Assembly: GCA_947495125.1 (NCBI GenBank) | Contig: CANLXL010000003.1 | Span: 310,001-374,000, forward strand | Reading direction: 5' to 3' | Origin: an uncultured Flaviramulus sp. | GTDB lineage: Bacteria; Bacteroidota; Bacteroidia; Flavobacteriales; Flavobacteriaceae | DNA length: 64,000 nt | Part shown: piece by piece, positions 1-8,429 of the stretch | Position numbering within the stretch: position 1 is the stretch's first letter | Layout of the letters: each line of letters begins with the position of its first letter | Notes under the pieces: generated by a model | What the model was told of the DNA's origin: nothing | The model's database searches: none | Seen by the model: only the letters and a program-made list of their open reading frames with translations | Position numbers and translations under genes: made by a program

Positions 1-1
1 C

Positions 2-898
2 TCGGTGGTGGGATTTGAGAACGTGAAGTTTTTTAGACCCGGTTATGCTATTGAATATGATTATTTTCCTCCTACACAATTGAGGCATACTTTAGAAACC
101 AAACTTGTAGAGGGCTTGTACTTTGCAGGTCAAATTAATGGAACTACCGGTTATGAAGAGGCGGCATCCCAGGGTCTAATGGCGGGAATAAATGCGAGTT
201 TAAAAGTTCAGGAAAAGGAAGTCTTTATATTGAAAAGGAGTGAAGCCTATATCGGTGTTCTTATTGATGACTTAATCACTAAAGGCACTGAAGAGCCGTA
301 TAGAATGTTTACATCCAGAGCCGAATATAGAACCTTGTTGCGCCAGGATAATGCAGATCTAAGACTGACACCGAAAGGTTTCGATTTGGGATTAGCGAGT
401 GAAAAACGGCTTAAAAGAATGGAGGATAAGCATAATGCGGCAGAAAAGTTTGTAAACTTTTTTGCTAAAACAAGTGTGAAACCGGAAGAAGCAAATCCGG
501 TTTTAGAATCCAAGGGCTCATCATTGGTTAAACAATCTGATAAGATGTTTAAGATATTTTCAAGACCAAATATTACCATTGACGATGTTAGAAAGTTTGA
601 GGCTGTCGAACAGTACATTATTGACAATAATTTAGATAATGAGGTTATTGAGCAGGCTGAAATACAGGTGAAATATTCCGGGTATATTGCCAAAGAAAAA
701 AATAATGCGGATAAACTTAGTAGATTGGAGTACGTTAAAATTCCGGAGGATTTCGATTATTCTCAAATTAAATCTATGAGTTTTGAGGCGCGTGAAAAAT
801 TGAAAAACATTCAACCAACTACAGTATCTCAGGCATCTAGGATCAGTGGAGTGTCGCCTAATGACATCTCTGTTTTATTGGTTTATATGGGACGATAA
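2..898 (+). CDS. mnmG: tRNA uridine-5-carboxymethylaminomethyl modification enzyme MnmG (GidA), 3' part
   Basis: This is the C-terminal 298 residues of MnmG; the reading frame runs off the left edge of the window, so roughly the first half (FAD-binding Rossmann part) is missing. MnmG works with MnmE to install the cmnm5 group on the wobble uridine of certain tRNAs, using FAD, NADH and methylene-tetrahydrofolate. The diagnostic stretch EGLYFAGQINGTTGYEEAAS (about residues 37-56 here) is the conserved FAD-contacting segment, followed by the family motif SRAEYRTLLRQDNADLRLTP and the helical C-terminal domain that contacts MnmE and tRNA. The gene ends 20 bases before a parS-like palindrome. Identification is secure; only the length is incomplete. 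Confidence 0.97.
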   Translation, partial: SVVGFENVKFFRPGYAIEYDYFPPTQLRHTLETKLVEGLYFAGQINGTTGYEEAASQGLMAGINASLKVQEKEVFILKRSEAYIGVLIDDLITKGTEEPYRMFTSRAEYRTLLRQDNADLRLTPKGFDLGLASEKRLKRMEDKHNAAEKFVNFFAKTSVKPEEANPVLESKGSSLVKQSDKMFKIFSRPNITIDDVRKFEAVEQYIIDNNLDNEVIEQAEIQVKYSGYIAKEKNNADKLSRLEYVKIPEDFDYSQIKSMSFEAREKLKNIQPTTVSQASRISGVSPNDISVLLVYMGR

Positions 899-916
899 AT
901 CGCGTTTTGTTTTAAA

Positions 917-948
917 CGTTCCACGTGGAACATGTTTCACGTTGAGCC
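917..948. promoter_or_regulatory. parS-like ParB binding site (one near-perfect copy plus a degenerate half copy)
   Basis: Bases 918-931 form a perfect 14-bp palindrome, GTTCCACGTGGAAC; the surrounding 16-mer CGTTCCACGTGGAACA differs by one outer base from the parS version TGTTCCACGTGGAACA known from other bacteria. Directly adjoining it, TGTTTCACGT (933-942) matches the left part of the classical parS TGTTTCACGTGAAACA, but its right half is degenerate. The site lies just downstream of mnmG (gidA), a gene often close to the replication origin and the parAB genes in bacteria. What is seen is the palindrome; ParB binding is inferred from the match. Confidence 0.65.
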
Positions 949-1053
949 TGATTAATCAAATAAATAAGGACAAAATGAAACCTAATATGTTAGAAGGCGT
1001 TTTGTAATAAAGCCAAACATCAAAAAATTCATGTAAAAACCATTCGTGTATTC

Positions 1054-1938
1054 GTGACAAACAAAAACTCAAATCAGATTTATTTAGCGGTTAAAGATCA
1101 TTCAGTTTCGGGTGAAACGTTTCAATTGGTTTATAATTTGGAATACGACCTTTTAGAAACAAAACCACAACCTTCCTCAGAAAAACTTCCGGGCTATTAT
1201 AAAAGTGAGGACTATATTTCTCATACAGATTCTAAACGAAACCTGTTCGAAAAGGTGTATCATGTCGTTAAAAAGAGATCCTTAAAACAAAAACTAAACC
1301 TGATCAACGCCTTTGCAATACCTCACAATAACAATACTGTATCCAATGAAAAAAAGTTGTTGGATGTTGGCTGCGGTACCGGTGATTTTTTGGCGATAGC
1401 CAAAAGGAACCATTGGAATGTTTTTGGAATTGAACCAAATAAAGAAGCAAGACATATTGCCAATACTAAGACTAATAATGCGGTATATGACATCAATGAA
1501 CTTTTAAGATTTGAATCCCATACTTTCGATGTGATTACACTTTGGCACGTTTTGGAACACCTTCCAAATTTAGAGCAACACATGGCTGTTTTCAAGAATA
1601 TATTAAAACCTGATGGGACCTTAATCATCGCAGTTCCTAATTATAAAAGTTACGATGCCAAATATTATAAACAGTATTGGGCAGCTTTCGATGTGCCCAG
1701 ACATCTTTGGCACTTTTCGAAAACCGCAATATCGAAACTGGTTTCGAAAAGATCTATGGCTGTTGTAAAAGTGAAGCCGATGCTTTTTGATGCGTTTTAT
1801 GTAAGCCTACTTTCCGAAAAATATAAGTGCGGAAAAATGAATCCTATTAGGGGATTCTGGATTGGTTTTGTTTCAAACCTAAAAGCTTTATGGTCGAAGG
1901 AAGCTTCTTCATTAATTTATATTATCAAAAACGACTAA
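1054..1938 (+). CDS. class I SAM-dependent methyltransferase
   Basis: This 294-residue soluble protein has a classical class I methyltransferase fold. Motif I, LLDVGCGTGDFLAIA (about residues 102-116), is the SAM-binding glycine loop, with the acidic ribose-binding position in FGIEPN soon after. The post-motif sequence DVITLWHVLEHLPN is typical of the Methyltransf_23/UbiG-like group. The start codon is GTG; an upstream in-frame start was not evident. The N-terminal DHSVSGETF segment is one I associate with flavobacterial homologues located after mnmG. The substrate cannot be told from sequence; small molecules, quinones or polysaccharide precursors are all possible. It stands alone between the parS-like site and a 228-base gap. 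Confidence 0.85.
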   Translation: MTNKNSNQIYLAVKDHSVSGETFQLVYNLEYDLLETKPQPSSEKLPGYYKSEDYISHTDSKRNLFEKVYHVVKKRSLKQKLNLINAFAIPHNNNTVSNEKKLLDVGCGTGDFLAIAKRNHWNVFGIEPNKEARHIANTKTNNAVYDINELLRFESHTFDVITLWHVLEHLPNLEQHMAVFKNILKPDGTLIIAVPNYKSYDAKYYKQYWAAFDVPRHLWHFSKTAISKLVSKRSMAVVKVKPMLFDAFYVSLLSEKYKCGKMNPIRGFWIGFVSNLKALWSKEASSLIYIIKND

Positions 1939-2004
1939 ATCGCATTTTGAAAAATGCTGCTTGCTGTTTTATGGCATAGATGTCCAAATACCAGCGATGT
2001 TTTT

Positions 2005-2018
2005 TTTAAGGCCTTAAA
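2005..2018. repeat. perfect 14-bp palindrome TTTAAGGCCTTAAA
   Basis: A short perfect palindrome sits in the gap between the methyltransferase and the OmpH-like gene, about 120 bases upstream of the latter's -7 element. It could be an operator or chance; no second copy was noticed in the window. Confidence 0.3.
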
Positions 2019-2135
2019 TAGCTTTATATGGATTTGTTTAGAATAGATAAAAGTTATGAATGTTTAAAGTCTTTATAAGAATCGATTATATGTTAAATTC
2101 GAAATAATTCCGCTTCATATTTTGCTTTACTTTAT

Positions 2136-2143
2136 TACATTTG
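2136..2143 (+). promoter_or_regulatory. Bacteroidota-type -7 promoter element TACATTTG
   Basis: TACATTTG matches the -7 consensus TAnnTTTG of the Bacteroidota primary sigma factor. It is 23 bases upstream of the ATG chosen for the OmpH-like gene, placing transcription start a few bases later. A clear -33 TTTG is not present at the usual distance, so the call rests on the -7 element and the position. Confidence 0.5.
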
Positions 2144-2166
2144 TGCAGACTCAAAAATATTTACAG

Positions 2167-2685
2167 ATGAAAAATTTATTTTATATAGGATTAGCTGCTT
2201 TAGTGTTTTCTTCATGTCAGCAACAAAAAATTGGTTTTGTTGACAATGGAACAGTTATTAACGATTTTCAAGAAAAGATAGATTTAGAAGAACGATTTAA
2301 GGAAAGTGAAGAAGCTTTTAGAAAAAGAGCTGACAGTATAGGTAAAGCTTTTCAAGCAGAAGCGATGAGCGCTCAAGCTATAGCGCAAAAATCATCTCAG
2401 AAAAAAGCTCAAGAATTAATGAGTGGTTTACAACAAAAACAGCAACAGTTACAACAGCAAATGCAATATGAAGACCAGCAAATAAAACAGTCTTTTCAAG
2501 CAGAATTAGATTCAATAATAGTAAAAGTAAAAGATTTTGTTAAAGATTATGGGAAAACAAATGGCTATACTTATGTTTTGGGAACAACTGACGTAACTTC
2601 AACTGTTATGTACGGTACCGATGAGAACGATTTGACTCAAACCATTGTAGATGCATTAAATGCGAGCTACGAGAAGAAAGAGTAA
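2167..2685 (+). CDS. OmpH/Skp-family periplasmic chaperone-like lipoprotein
   Basis: The protein of 172 residues starts at the ATG at 2167, since from there it has a clean lipoprotein signal: a short hydrophobic stretch ending in VFSSC with the acylated cysteine near residue 17. An in-frame TTG further upstream would lie on the promoter element and add an implausible extension. The mature part begins with KIGFVDNGTVINDF, matching the N-terminal strand of OmpH/Skp proteins, followed by a long charged, glutamine-rich coiled coil (about residues 45-120) and a C-terminal YTYVLGTTD segment. Skp-like proteins hold outer-membrane proteins in the periplasm; a lipid-anchored version is common in Flavobacteriia. 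Role inferred from family. Confidence 0.8.
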   Translation: MKNLFYIGLAALVFSSCQQQKIGFVDNGTVINDFQEKIDLEERFKESEEAFRKRADSIGKAFQAEAMSAQAIAQKSSQKKAQELMSGLQQKQQQLQQQMQYEDQQIKQSFQAELDSIIVKVKDFVKDYGKTNGYTYVLGTTDVTSTVMYGTDENDLTQTIVDALNASYEKKE

Positions 2686-2710
2686 TTAAAGTGTTGATAA
2701 TCAAAACGCT

Positions 2711-2743
2711 AAACCCTTTTAAATCAATTAAAAGGGTTTTTTT
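2711..2743 (+). terminator. rho-independent terminator after the OmpH-like gene
   Basis: A 12-bp perfect stem (AAACCCTTTTAA, 2711-2722, pairing with 2728-2739) with a 5-base loop is followed by a run of T to 2743. It lies 25 bases after the OmpH-like stop codon. Confidence 0.85.
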
Positions 2744-2818
2744 AGTACAAAAATTTTCTTGCGACAAGCACAACGAAGATTAAGGTTTTTAATAACCGGT
2801 AGATGTACCGTTTAAGGC

Positions 2819-2836
2819 AAGCCCAAGATTGGGCTT
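2819..2836. terminator. hairpin just downstream of the minus-strand DUF6438-like gene
   Basis: AAGCCCAAGATTGGGCTT is a perfect inverted repeat lying 2 bases beyond the stop codon of the minus-strand gene at 2838. It lacks a U tract in either direction, so it may only stabilise the mRNA 3' end; terminator function is uncertain. Confidence 0.4.
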
Positions 2837-2837
2837 C

Positions 2838-3275
2838 CTACTCGTTATTAATCTCTATTTGAATTTTATTAAGTAAATTACTAATAAACAACAAGTTACC
2901 CTTTGATTTCGACGATTGATAGACAATTCTTTTGTCGTTAAAACGCAGTATAGTCAATGGCTTATCCCGACTGATAATTTCCCCTAAATTGGTAGTCTTA
3001 ATAGTAGGGATAAGCCTTTCCAGGGTATCAATTTTTGCCGGTGAAATCATGGTTTCCTGAATGCCCTTTTTCGCCACATAGTCAATACCGTTATATATAA
3101 CCCTTCCATCTTTAAAAACCCATAAGTCGTAAACGGGACACCTCCCCATACATCTGCCTTTAGAAAGACTAATGAAGGCATTTTCAGTATCTATAAATTT
3201 AGGACTTTTTTGGGTTTTACAGGATGCAACGAGGATCATAGTGATTAAGATTAAATGCGACGGAACGTTTTTCAT
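2838..3275 (-). CDS. DUF6438-like lipoprotein of unknown function
   Basis: A 145-residue predicted lipoprotein. The ATG at 3275 was chosen because it gives a proper signal peptide, with the lipobox ending LVASC (cysteine about residue 19); the longer frame starting at 3341 would bury this signal. The mature domain carries KGRCMGRCPVYDLWVFKDG, the two-cysteine CxGxCPxY..DG motif I associate with DUF6438, plus a RDKPLTILRFNDK segment. No enzymatic residues are recognised. It is transcribed away from the OmpH-like gene and towards it ends in a hairpin. Probably anchored to the periplasmic face of a membrane; function unknown. Confidence 0.65.
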   Translation of the reverse strand: MKNVPSHLILITMILVASCKTQKSPKFIDTENAFISLSKGRCMGRCPVYDLWVFKDGRVIYNGIDYVAKKGIQETMISPAKIDTLERLIPTIKTTNLGEIISRDKPLTILRFNDKRIVYQSSKSKGNLLFISNLLNKIQIEINNE

Positions 3276-3381
3276 TGTGAGTGCGTTGTGGGTTTTCGTT
3301 GAAGGATATTTGTAACAAAGACTTACAGCATCATGAAACATGCTTTGTTACAAATTATCAATCAAACTAACCAGCTAAATA

Positions 3382-4386
3382 TTAATGAGAACAATGTAAT
3401 TTATTGGCTTTTCCATAGGAACTCGCTTGCTTCCAGCTAGCAGGTTCGGGTAAAAAATTCCTTGAGCTTTTAGATTGGCTTTGCTTAGCATTAGAACTTA
3501 AATGGCCTCTTATGTAATCTCTCAGACTTACCAGGTCGGAATATGTATACATCAGGTTTATTTTTTGATCAGCAATAGCGTTCCCTGTCGGTTTATTTTT
3601 GCTAGTCACAAAAACTGCAAATACTTCGGCACTGTCCTCTCCGGGGTTTGTACTTGCATAGTTGGTTACGAAGCGCGAACTATATTTTGTATAAAATGCC
3701 TCTTGTTTGGTTTGATCTTCTCCGGCGGTTGCGAACTCATCCCATATATCTTTCCAAAATTTCTGATAAGATTGGTTGATAAACGAAGCTTCTTTAGAAC
3801 AGCCTTCACCGGTGAAAAAGGTACCACAATCATTTTCTGTTATGCTGGAATCTACCTGGGTTTTATCTAAGGTTAACACATGACCAAATTCATGAATTAT
3901 AGTATAAGCCAATTCACCATTGGCATTAAATCCACCTTCGTAGGCATAATCGATAGCAATACCCATTTTCCAGGTTGATAAATCTTCTGAAGACTGAACT
4001 ACAAAACCTGCAGATTCTCCTTTTTCGCCATTGTATAATACAAATTCATTAATTCTATTTCTATGACTTAAGGGAATGATTTTTTTAACCAGTGCCCAAA
4101 TTTCCTGATGTTTTTTAGTGTCTTTTTGTAGCTTCAAATCATTTCCTGAAACGTTGTAATCTTTAATTTTTTCAAGATGGTCTCCATTTATGCGATACAA
4201 GGTTATTTCTCCTTCATCGCTACTTTCATTATTGTTTCCCTCGTCCACATTGCCCTCGTCCACAGTATTCGTATCCGTATTGTCAATGGCATCGGGTTCG
4301 AAAATACTATCATCTTGATTACACGATGTATAAGTGATGAATAAAAGAACCAGAAGGGTAATTAATCTTTTGCGTGTCGTTTTCAT
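3382..4386 (-). CDS. predicted zinc-metallopeptidase-like lipoprotein
   Basis: This 334-residue protein has a lipoprotein signal (TYTSC, acylated Cys near residue 22), then an acidic low-complexity linker with a VDEGNVDEGN repeat (about residues 42-60). The key feature is IIHEFGHVLTL, an HExxH zinc motif at about residues 165-169, so a metallopeptidase active site is likely. I do not recognise a named peptidase family, and the third zinc ligand is not obvious. It is divergent from the sigma/FecR/TonB-receptor triad that starts 118 bases away, so it may be co-regulated with it or work at the cell surface on the same substrate; that link is inference. Confidence 0.7.
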   Translation of the reverse strand: MKTTRKRLITLLVLLFITYTSCNQDDSIFEPDAIDNTDTNTVDEGNVDEGNNNESSDEGEITLYRINGDHLEKIKDYNVSGNDLKLQKDTKKHQEIWALVKKIIPLSHRNRINEFVLYNGEKGESAGFVVQSSEDLSTWKMGIAIDYAYEGGFNANGELAYTIIHEFGHVLTLDKTQVDSSITENDCGTFFTGEGCSKEASFINQSYQKFWKDIWDEFATAGEDQTKQEAFYTKYSSRFVTNYASTNPGEDSAEVFAVFVTSKNKPTGNAIADQKINLMYTYSDLVSLRDYIRGHLSSNAKQSQSKSSRNFLPEPASWKQASSYGKANKLHCSH

Positions 4387-4467
4387 AGTTTGTCTATTTT
4401 CATTATTTGCTTGTTAAGAGTTAAACAGGTAAAAAATGAAACACCCTACTTTTTATTAAATTTTCTT

Positions 4468-4475
4468 TAGATTTG
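4468..4475 (+). promoter_or_regulatory. -7 promoter element TAGATTTG upstream of the ECF sigma gene
   Basis: TAGATTTG matches TAnnTTTG and lies 28 bases before the sigma factor start codon in the 117-base divergent gap. No good -33 element is visible, so confidence is moderate. Confidence 0.45.
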
Positions 4476-4503
4476 AACGTCATATACAGTACATATTTTA
4501 TAA

Positions 4504-5016
4504 ATGAGTGTGAAAACCCCCTCTGTTTGCGAGCAAAAGACCTATGAATTGATTTTTAATAGTCATTCCGAATCTTTAAGGAACTTTATCTACTATAAAT
4601 GTGGGGATTTGCAACAGGCAGAAGACATTGTACAAGATGCATTTATAAAGCTTTGGCATAATTGTGCTAAAGTGCTTTTTAAAAAAGCTAAATCGTATTT
4701 ATACACGGTTGCTAAAAACGCCTTTTTAAATGAAGTCGCTCATAAAAAGGTAGTATTACAACACCGGGTTCACCTGGTGAAAGACAGTACAAACGAAACG
4801 CCGGAATTCATTCTTGAAGAACAAGAGTTCATGCTAAAACTAAAACGTGCTATAGCAGATTTACCGGAAAAACAACGCGAAGTCTTTTTATTGAGTAGAA
4901 TCGATAAGAAAACCTATTCCGAAATATCAGAACTCATAGGTATTTCTGTAAAAGGGGTAGAAAAACGTATGAGTCAGGCTCTAATTCAAATTAGAGAAAA
5001 AATCGGTGATATTTAA
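4504..5016 (+). CDS. ECF RNA polymerase sigma factor, FecI-like
   Basis: A 170-residue ECF sigma factor with region 2 at about residues 12-80 (including QAEDIVQDAFIKLWHN, the core-binding and -10 recognition part) and region 4 at about residues 108-165 (LPEKQREVFLLSR, then the helix-turn-helix YSEISELIGISVKGVEKRMS). The size is normal for the family. It is followed after 55 bases by a FecR-type anti-sigma gene and then a TonB-dependent receptor, the classical Bacteroidota arrangement in which receptor occupancy is signalled through FecR to release the sigma factor. It probably activates the receptor gene. The inducing substrate is unknown. Confidence 0.92.
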   Translation: MSVKTPSVCEQKTYELIFNSHSESLRNFIYYKCGDLQQAEDIVQDAFIKLWHNCAKVLFKKAKSYLYTVAKNAFLNEVAHKKVVLQHRVHLVKDSTNETPEFILEEQEFMLKLKRAIADLPEKQREVFLLSRIDKKTYSEISELIGISVKGVEKRMSQALIQIREKIGDI

Positions 5017-5071
5017 AAGTAGGGTAAATATGTGTAAAGATGTTTTAACAATAAGGCAGTAAATAACAAGG

Positions 5072-5998
5072 ATGGAGAAACATTATTCAGATGAGACTTT
5101 TTTGGCACGCTGGATTTCCGGAGACCTTTCAAAAGAAGAACTGGAAGCCTTTAAGAAATCTAAAGACTATGAAGCGTTTAAAAACATAAATAAGGGATCT
5201 CAAAAACTCATGGTTCCCGAGTTCAATAAGGATACTGCATTACGCAAAATTAAGAATGAACTACATATAGATAAGGAAGATAAAAAGGTTGTAAAATTTG
5301 TTCCCAATTGGGTTTATGTGGTTGCAGCTATTTTAGTGATAGCCATTGGAATATTTAATTTTGTACAATCTGAATCACATTATAATACAGGTTTTGGTGA
5401 ACAGTTAACAGTAACTTTACCTGATAACACCAAAGTGCAGTTGAATGCGCGATCTCATTTGGATTTTAATCCTAAAACATGGGAAGATCAAAGAGAAGTA
5501 AGACTAAACGGAGAAGCTTTTTTTGATGTAGTAAAAGGGACTACTTTTAAAGTCCTTACACATGTTGGGGTCGTTGAAGTACTGGGTACAGAGTTTAATG
5601 TCATAGCAGCTCAAAATTACTTTGAAGTTCAATGTCATGAGGGCCGTGTTAAAGTTAAAAGTAAAACCACTAAAGCAGTCACTTTAACTCCGGGGAAGGC
5701 GCTTAGAGTCGTAAATTCTGAAAAGCAAGAATGGACATTTACTGAATTAAAACCATCATGGCTGCAGGGAGAAACCACTTTTAGAGAAGCGCCTTTGGTC
5801 CGAGTGATTAAAGCATTAGAGGATCAATTTAAAATAACTTTTGATGCCTCGAAGGTCGATACTACCCAAAAATTTACCGGAGGGTTTCCACATAAAAACT
5901 TAAAGACAGCGCTCAAACTAGTCTTTACACCCTTAAACATTTCATATATAATTAAAGACGAAAACAAGATAATTCTCGTTAGTAAAGACAATAAATAA
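5072..5998 (+). CDS. FecR-family anti-sigma factor / sigma regulator
   Basis: The 308-residue protein shows the FecR plan: a cytoplasmic N-terminus (about 1-80) that would hold the sigma factor, one membrane segment (about 84-104, WVYVVAAILVIAIGIFNFV), a periplasmic FecR domain (about 112-225, with LPDNTKVQLNARSHLDF and VEVLGTEFNVIA), and a C-terminal domain of the DUF4974 type (about 235-305) resembling an STN fold. It lies between the ECF sigma gene and the TonB receptor whose N-terminal STN domain it presumably contacts in the periplasm. Both stimulation and inhibition of sigma are known for this family. Confidence 0.93.
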   Translation: MEKHYSDETFLARWISGDLSKEELEAFKKSKDYEAFKNINKGSQKLMVPEFNKDTALRKIKNELHIDKEDKKVVKFVPNWVYVVAAILVIAIGIFNFVQSESHYNTGFGEQLTVTLPDNTKVQLNARSHLDFNPKTWEDQREVRLNGEAFFDVVKGTTFKVLTHVGVVEVLGTEFNVIAAQNYFEVQCHEGRVKVKSKTTKAVTLTPGKALRVVNSEKQEWTFTELKPSWLQGETTFREAPLVRVIKALEDQFKITFDASKVDTTQKFTGGFPHKNLKTALKLVFTPLNISYIIKDENKIILVSKDNK

Positions 5999-6059
5999 GA
6001 TTGAAGCAGTAATAATTTACTATTATTGCGACAATATTAAAGTGTATTGTTTCTAGTAT

Positions 6060-8429
6060 ATGAGATTTAAACTAGCCTGTATATTTTTTTCACTCTCTTT
6101 ATCTGTGATATCTCAATCAAAAGCGTCGTTGCCTTTTAACAACACACCGCTTAGTGAAGCTATCGTAGCACTTGAAGAAGCGTTTAATATTAAGATGTCG
6201 TTCGGTTCTGGGCTATTGGCAGATCAGTCCATAACATTTACAGAAAGAGAGGTCACTTTAGAGTACGCTTTAAGCATCATAGAAAGGCAAACACATATTG
6301 AGTTTGAAAAAGTTACGGATCGCTACTACATCATAAAACGTCAAATCAAATTAGATCTGTCCCAAGTGCAAAATCTTGATGAAGTCCTTATAAGCGAATA
6401 CCTGACTTCAGGGATCTCTAAAAAAGGAGATGGTTCTATAACATTACTACCGGGCACCTTAGGCATTCTTCCCGGGTTAACCGAGCCCGACGTATTACAA
6501 AGTTTGCAATTATTGCCAGGCATACAAAGCCCTAACGAAACAGCTTCCGGCTTGTATGTAAGAGGAGGAACCCCGGATCAGAATCTAATATTGTGGGATG
6601 GGATTAAAATGTACCATTCCGGACATTTTTTTGGGATGATCTCTTCGTTTAACCCTTATATTATTAATGATGTAAAGCTTTATACAAATGGTACGCGTGC
6701 AAAGTATGGTAGTAGAATTGCCAGTGTTATAGATATAACCTCATCTAACGAAATCCCTCAAAACATTAAAGGTGGGTTCGGATTTAACATGACTCATGGC
6801 GATATTTATGTTAAAGCACCAATAGGAAAGAAGGTCGCTTTTATGGTTTCAGCAAGGCGTTCATTTAATGATGTTTTGGAGTCTTTTACATTTAAGAACC
6901 TTTCCGAACGTGTTTTTCAGAACACGAAAATCTCCAACGGAGGAAATGTCTTAGGGGACAACTTTTCAAGTACCATTGATAATTTATTTTATTTTTCTGA
7001 TGTGACTCTAAAAGCCATTGCCAAGCCAAGCCCCAAGGATGAGATTATTTTTAGTAACCTGATCACCAAGAATAAATTGGACTATGGTTTTGAATTTCAG
7101 GAGATAAATGACTCAACAAGAGATCAATTAAATATAGAAAATAAAGGATCCAGTATCCTATGGAATCATGATTCCGGGAACGCGTTTTCATATAGTGTTC
7201 AGGCTTACCTTTCTAATTTCGATTTGGATTATTCGGGGAACGATACATATAGCGATTCCTATGTAAGTGATGTAACCCGTCAAAATGGTGTTGATGACGT
7301 CGGTTTTCTCTTTAACACCAATTGGAACTTAAGCAAAACGCATAGCCTGGGATTTGGATATCAGTTATCCTCACAGGAGATACAATATAAGTTAGGGTTT
7401 GTTGATCAATTTGGAGAAGAGAATCCTCAGACTTTCGTTTTTGAAGATCGTTCCGGTAGCAATACACATGCGTTATATGCAGATTATCAATATAAAAAAG
7501 TAAAGAAACTGATTTTTAATGCGGGTTTAAGAGCAAATTATATTTCGGCCTTTGACAAAGTCTTTATGGAGCCCAGATTAAGTTTACAAGTATGGCTGTC
7601 TCGAAAGTTAAAAGGTAAATTCTCAGTAGAACAATTACACCAGTCGGTAAGTCAGATTGTAGAATTTGTAGATGATGATTTTGGTCTGGAAAATCAAACC
7701 TGGGTGTTAGCAGATGGGGAAGCTGTGCCGGTTCTAGAAAGCTTTCAAACCACTACAGGTTTCAACTTTAATGCCAGCGGCTGGACCTTAGATATCGATA
7801 TGTATTTAAAAAACATCGTTGGGTTGTCTTCTTTAACCAGAGGATTTGATAACCCAAACAACTTCTCTTTTTTTGCCGGGAAAAGTAAGGTTTTTGGTTT
7901 GGACGTTTTAATTAAGAAGAAAATGAATAACTATAGAACATGGCTAAGTTATTCTTATCTTAAAAACCAATTTACCTTTTCAGAAGTTAACGATGGAAGA
8001 CCATTTCCCGGGAACTTCGATATTACAAACCATTTAACCTGGTCTCATTCCTACTTATGGAAAAACTTTAATTTTTCTTTAGGCTGGAACATAAGAACGG
8101 GAACACCGTATACCGAAGCAACGGGCGTTGTTATTGACAATGATGGCTTTCTAACCATAAATTATTCTAAAACAAATGGGGAACGATTACCTGATTACCA
8201 TCGTTTGGATTTTTCATCAACCTACACATTCAATCTTTCCAAAGACCAAAAGAGGAAAGCGAAATTAGGGCTTTCCCTACTAAATATTTACAATAATAAA
8301 AGTGTCTTAAACAGAACCTATAGAGCCGTACCTGTTTTTAGTAATGATGAGGTGACCTATGAGTTGCGAACTATAGATAAAGTGTCTTTAGGCATGACTC
8401 CAAATGTTGTTTTTAGGGTGGAGTTTTAA
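6060..8429 (+). CDS. TonB-dependent outer-membrane receptor with N-terminal STN signalling domain
   Basis: A 789-residue outer-membrane receptor. After a signal peptide (about 1-20) comes an STN domain (about 25-95, beginning LPFNNTPLSEAIVALEEAF), the segment that transducers use to signal to FecR. The plug follows at about 130-235, including LQLLPGIQSPNETASGLYVR and the GGTPDQNLILWDG segment, then a long beta-barrel ending in the aromatic C-terminus VFRVEF. The carboxypeptidase-like domain common between STN and plug in SusC relatives is absent, and no SusD gene follows, so an iron-type or other small ligand rather than a glycan is plausible. It ends overlapping the convergent lipid-kinase gene by 4 bases. 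Confidence 0.92.
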   Translation: MRFKLACIFFSLSLSVISQSKASLPFNNTPLSEAIVALEEAFNIKMSFGSGLLADQSITFTEREVTLEYALSIIERQTHIEFEKVTDRYYIIKRQIKLDLSQVQNLDEVLISEYLTSGISKKGDGSITLLPGTLGILPGLTEPDVLQSLQLLPGIQSPNETASGLYVRGGTPDQNLILWDGIKMYHSGHFFGMISSFNPYIINDVKLYTNGTRAKYGSRIASVIDITSSNEIPQNIKGGFGFNMTHGDIYVKAPIGKKVAFMVSARRSFNDVLESFTFKNLSERVFQNTKISNGGNVLGDNFSSTIDNLFYFSDVTLKAIAKPSPKDEIIFSNLITKNKLDYGFEFQEINDSTRDQLNIENKGSSILWNHDSGNAFSYSVQAYLSNFDLDYSGNDTYSDSYVSDVTRQNGVDDVGFLFNTNWNLSKTHSLGFGYQLSSQEIQYKLGFVDQFGEENPQTFVFEDRSGSNTHALYADYQYKKVKKLIFNAGLRANYISAFDKVFMEPRLSLQVWLSRKLKGKFSVEQLHQSVSQIVEFVDDDFGLENQTWVLADGEAVPVLESFQTTTGFNFNASGWTLDIDMYLKNIVGLSSLTRGFDNPNNFSFFAGKSKVFGLDVLIKKKMNNYRTWLSYSYLKNQFTFSEVNDGRPFPGNFDITNHLTWSHSYLWKNFNFSLGWNIRTGTPYTEATGVVIDNDGFLTINYSKTNGERLPDYHRLDFSSTYTFNLSKDQKRKAKLGLSLLNIYNNKSVLNRTYRAVPVFSNDEVTYELRTIDKVSLGMTPNVVFRVEF

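Noticed and set aside
247-693. Minus-strand frame of 148 codons within mnmG
   Set aside because: It lies fully inside the well-supported mnmG frame on the other strand and its product has no family features.
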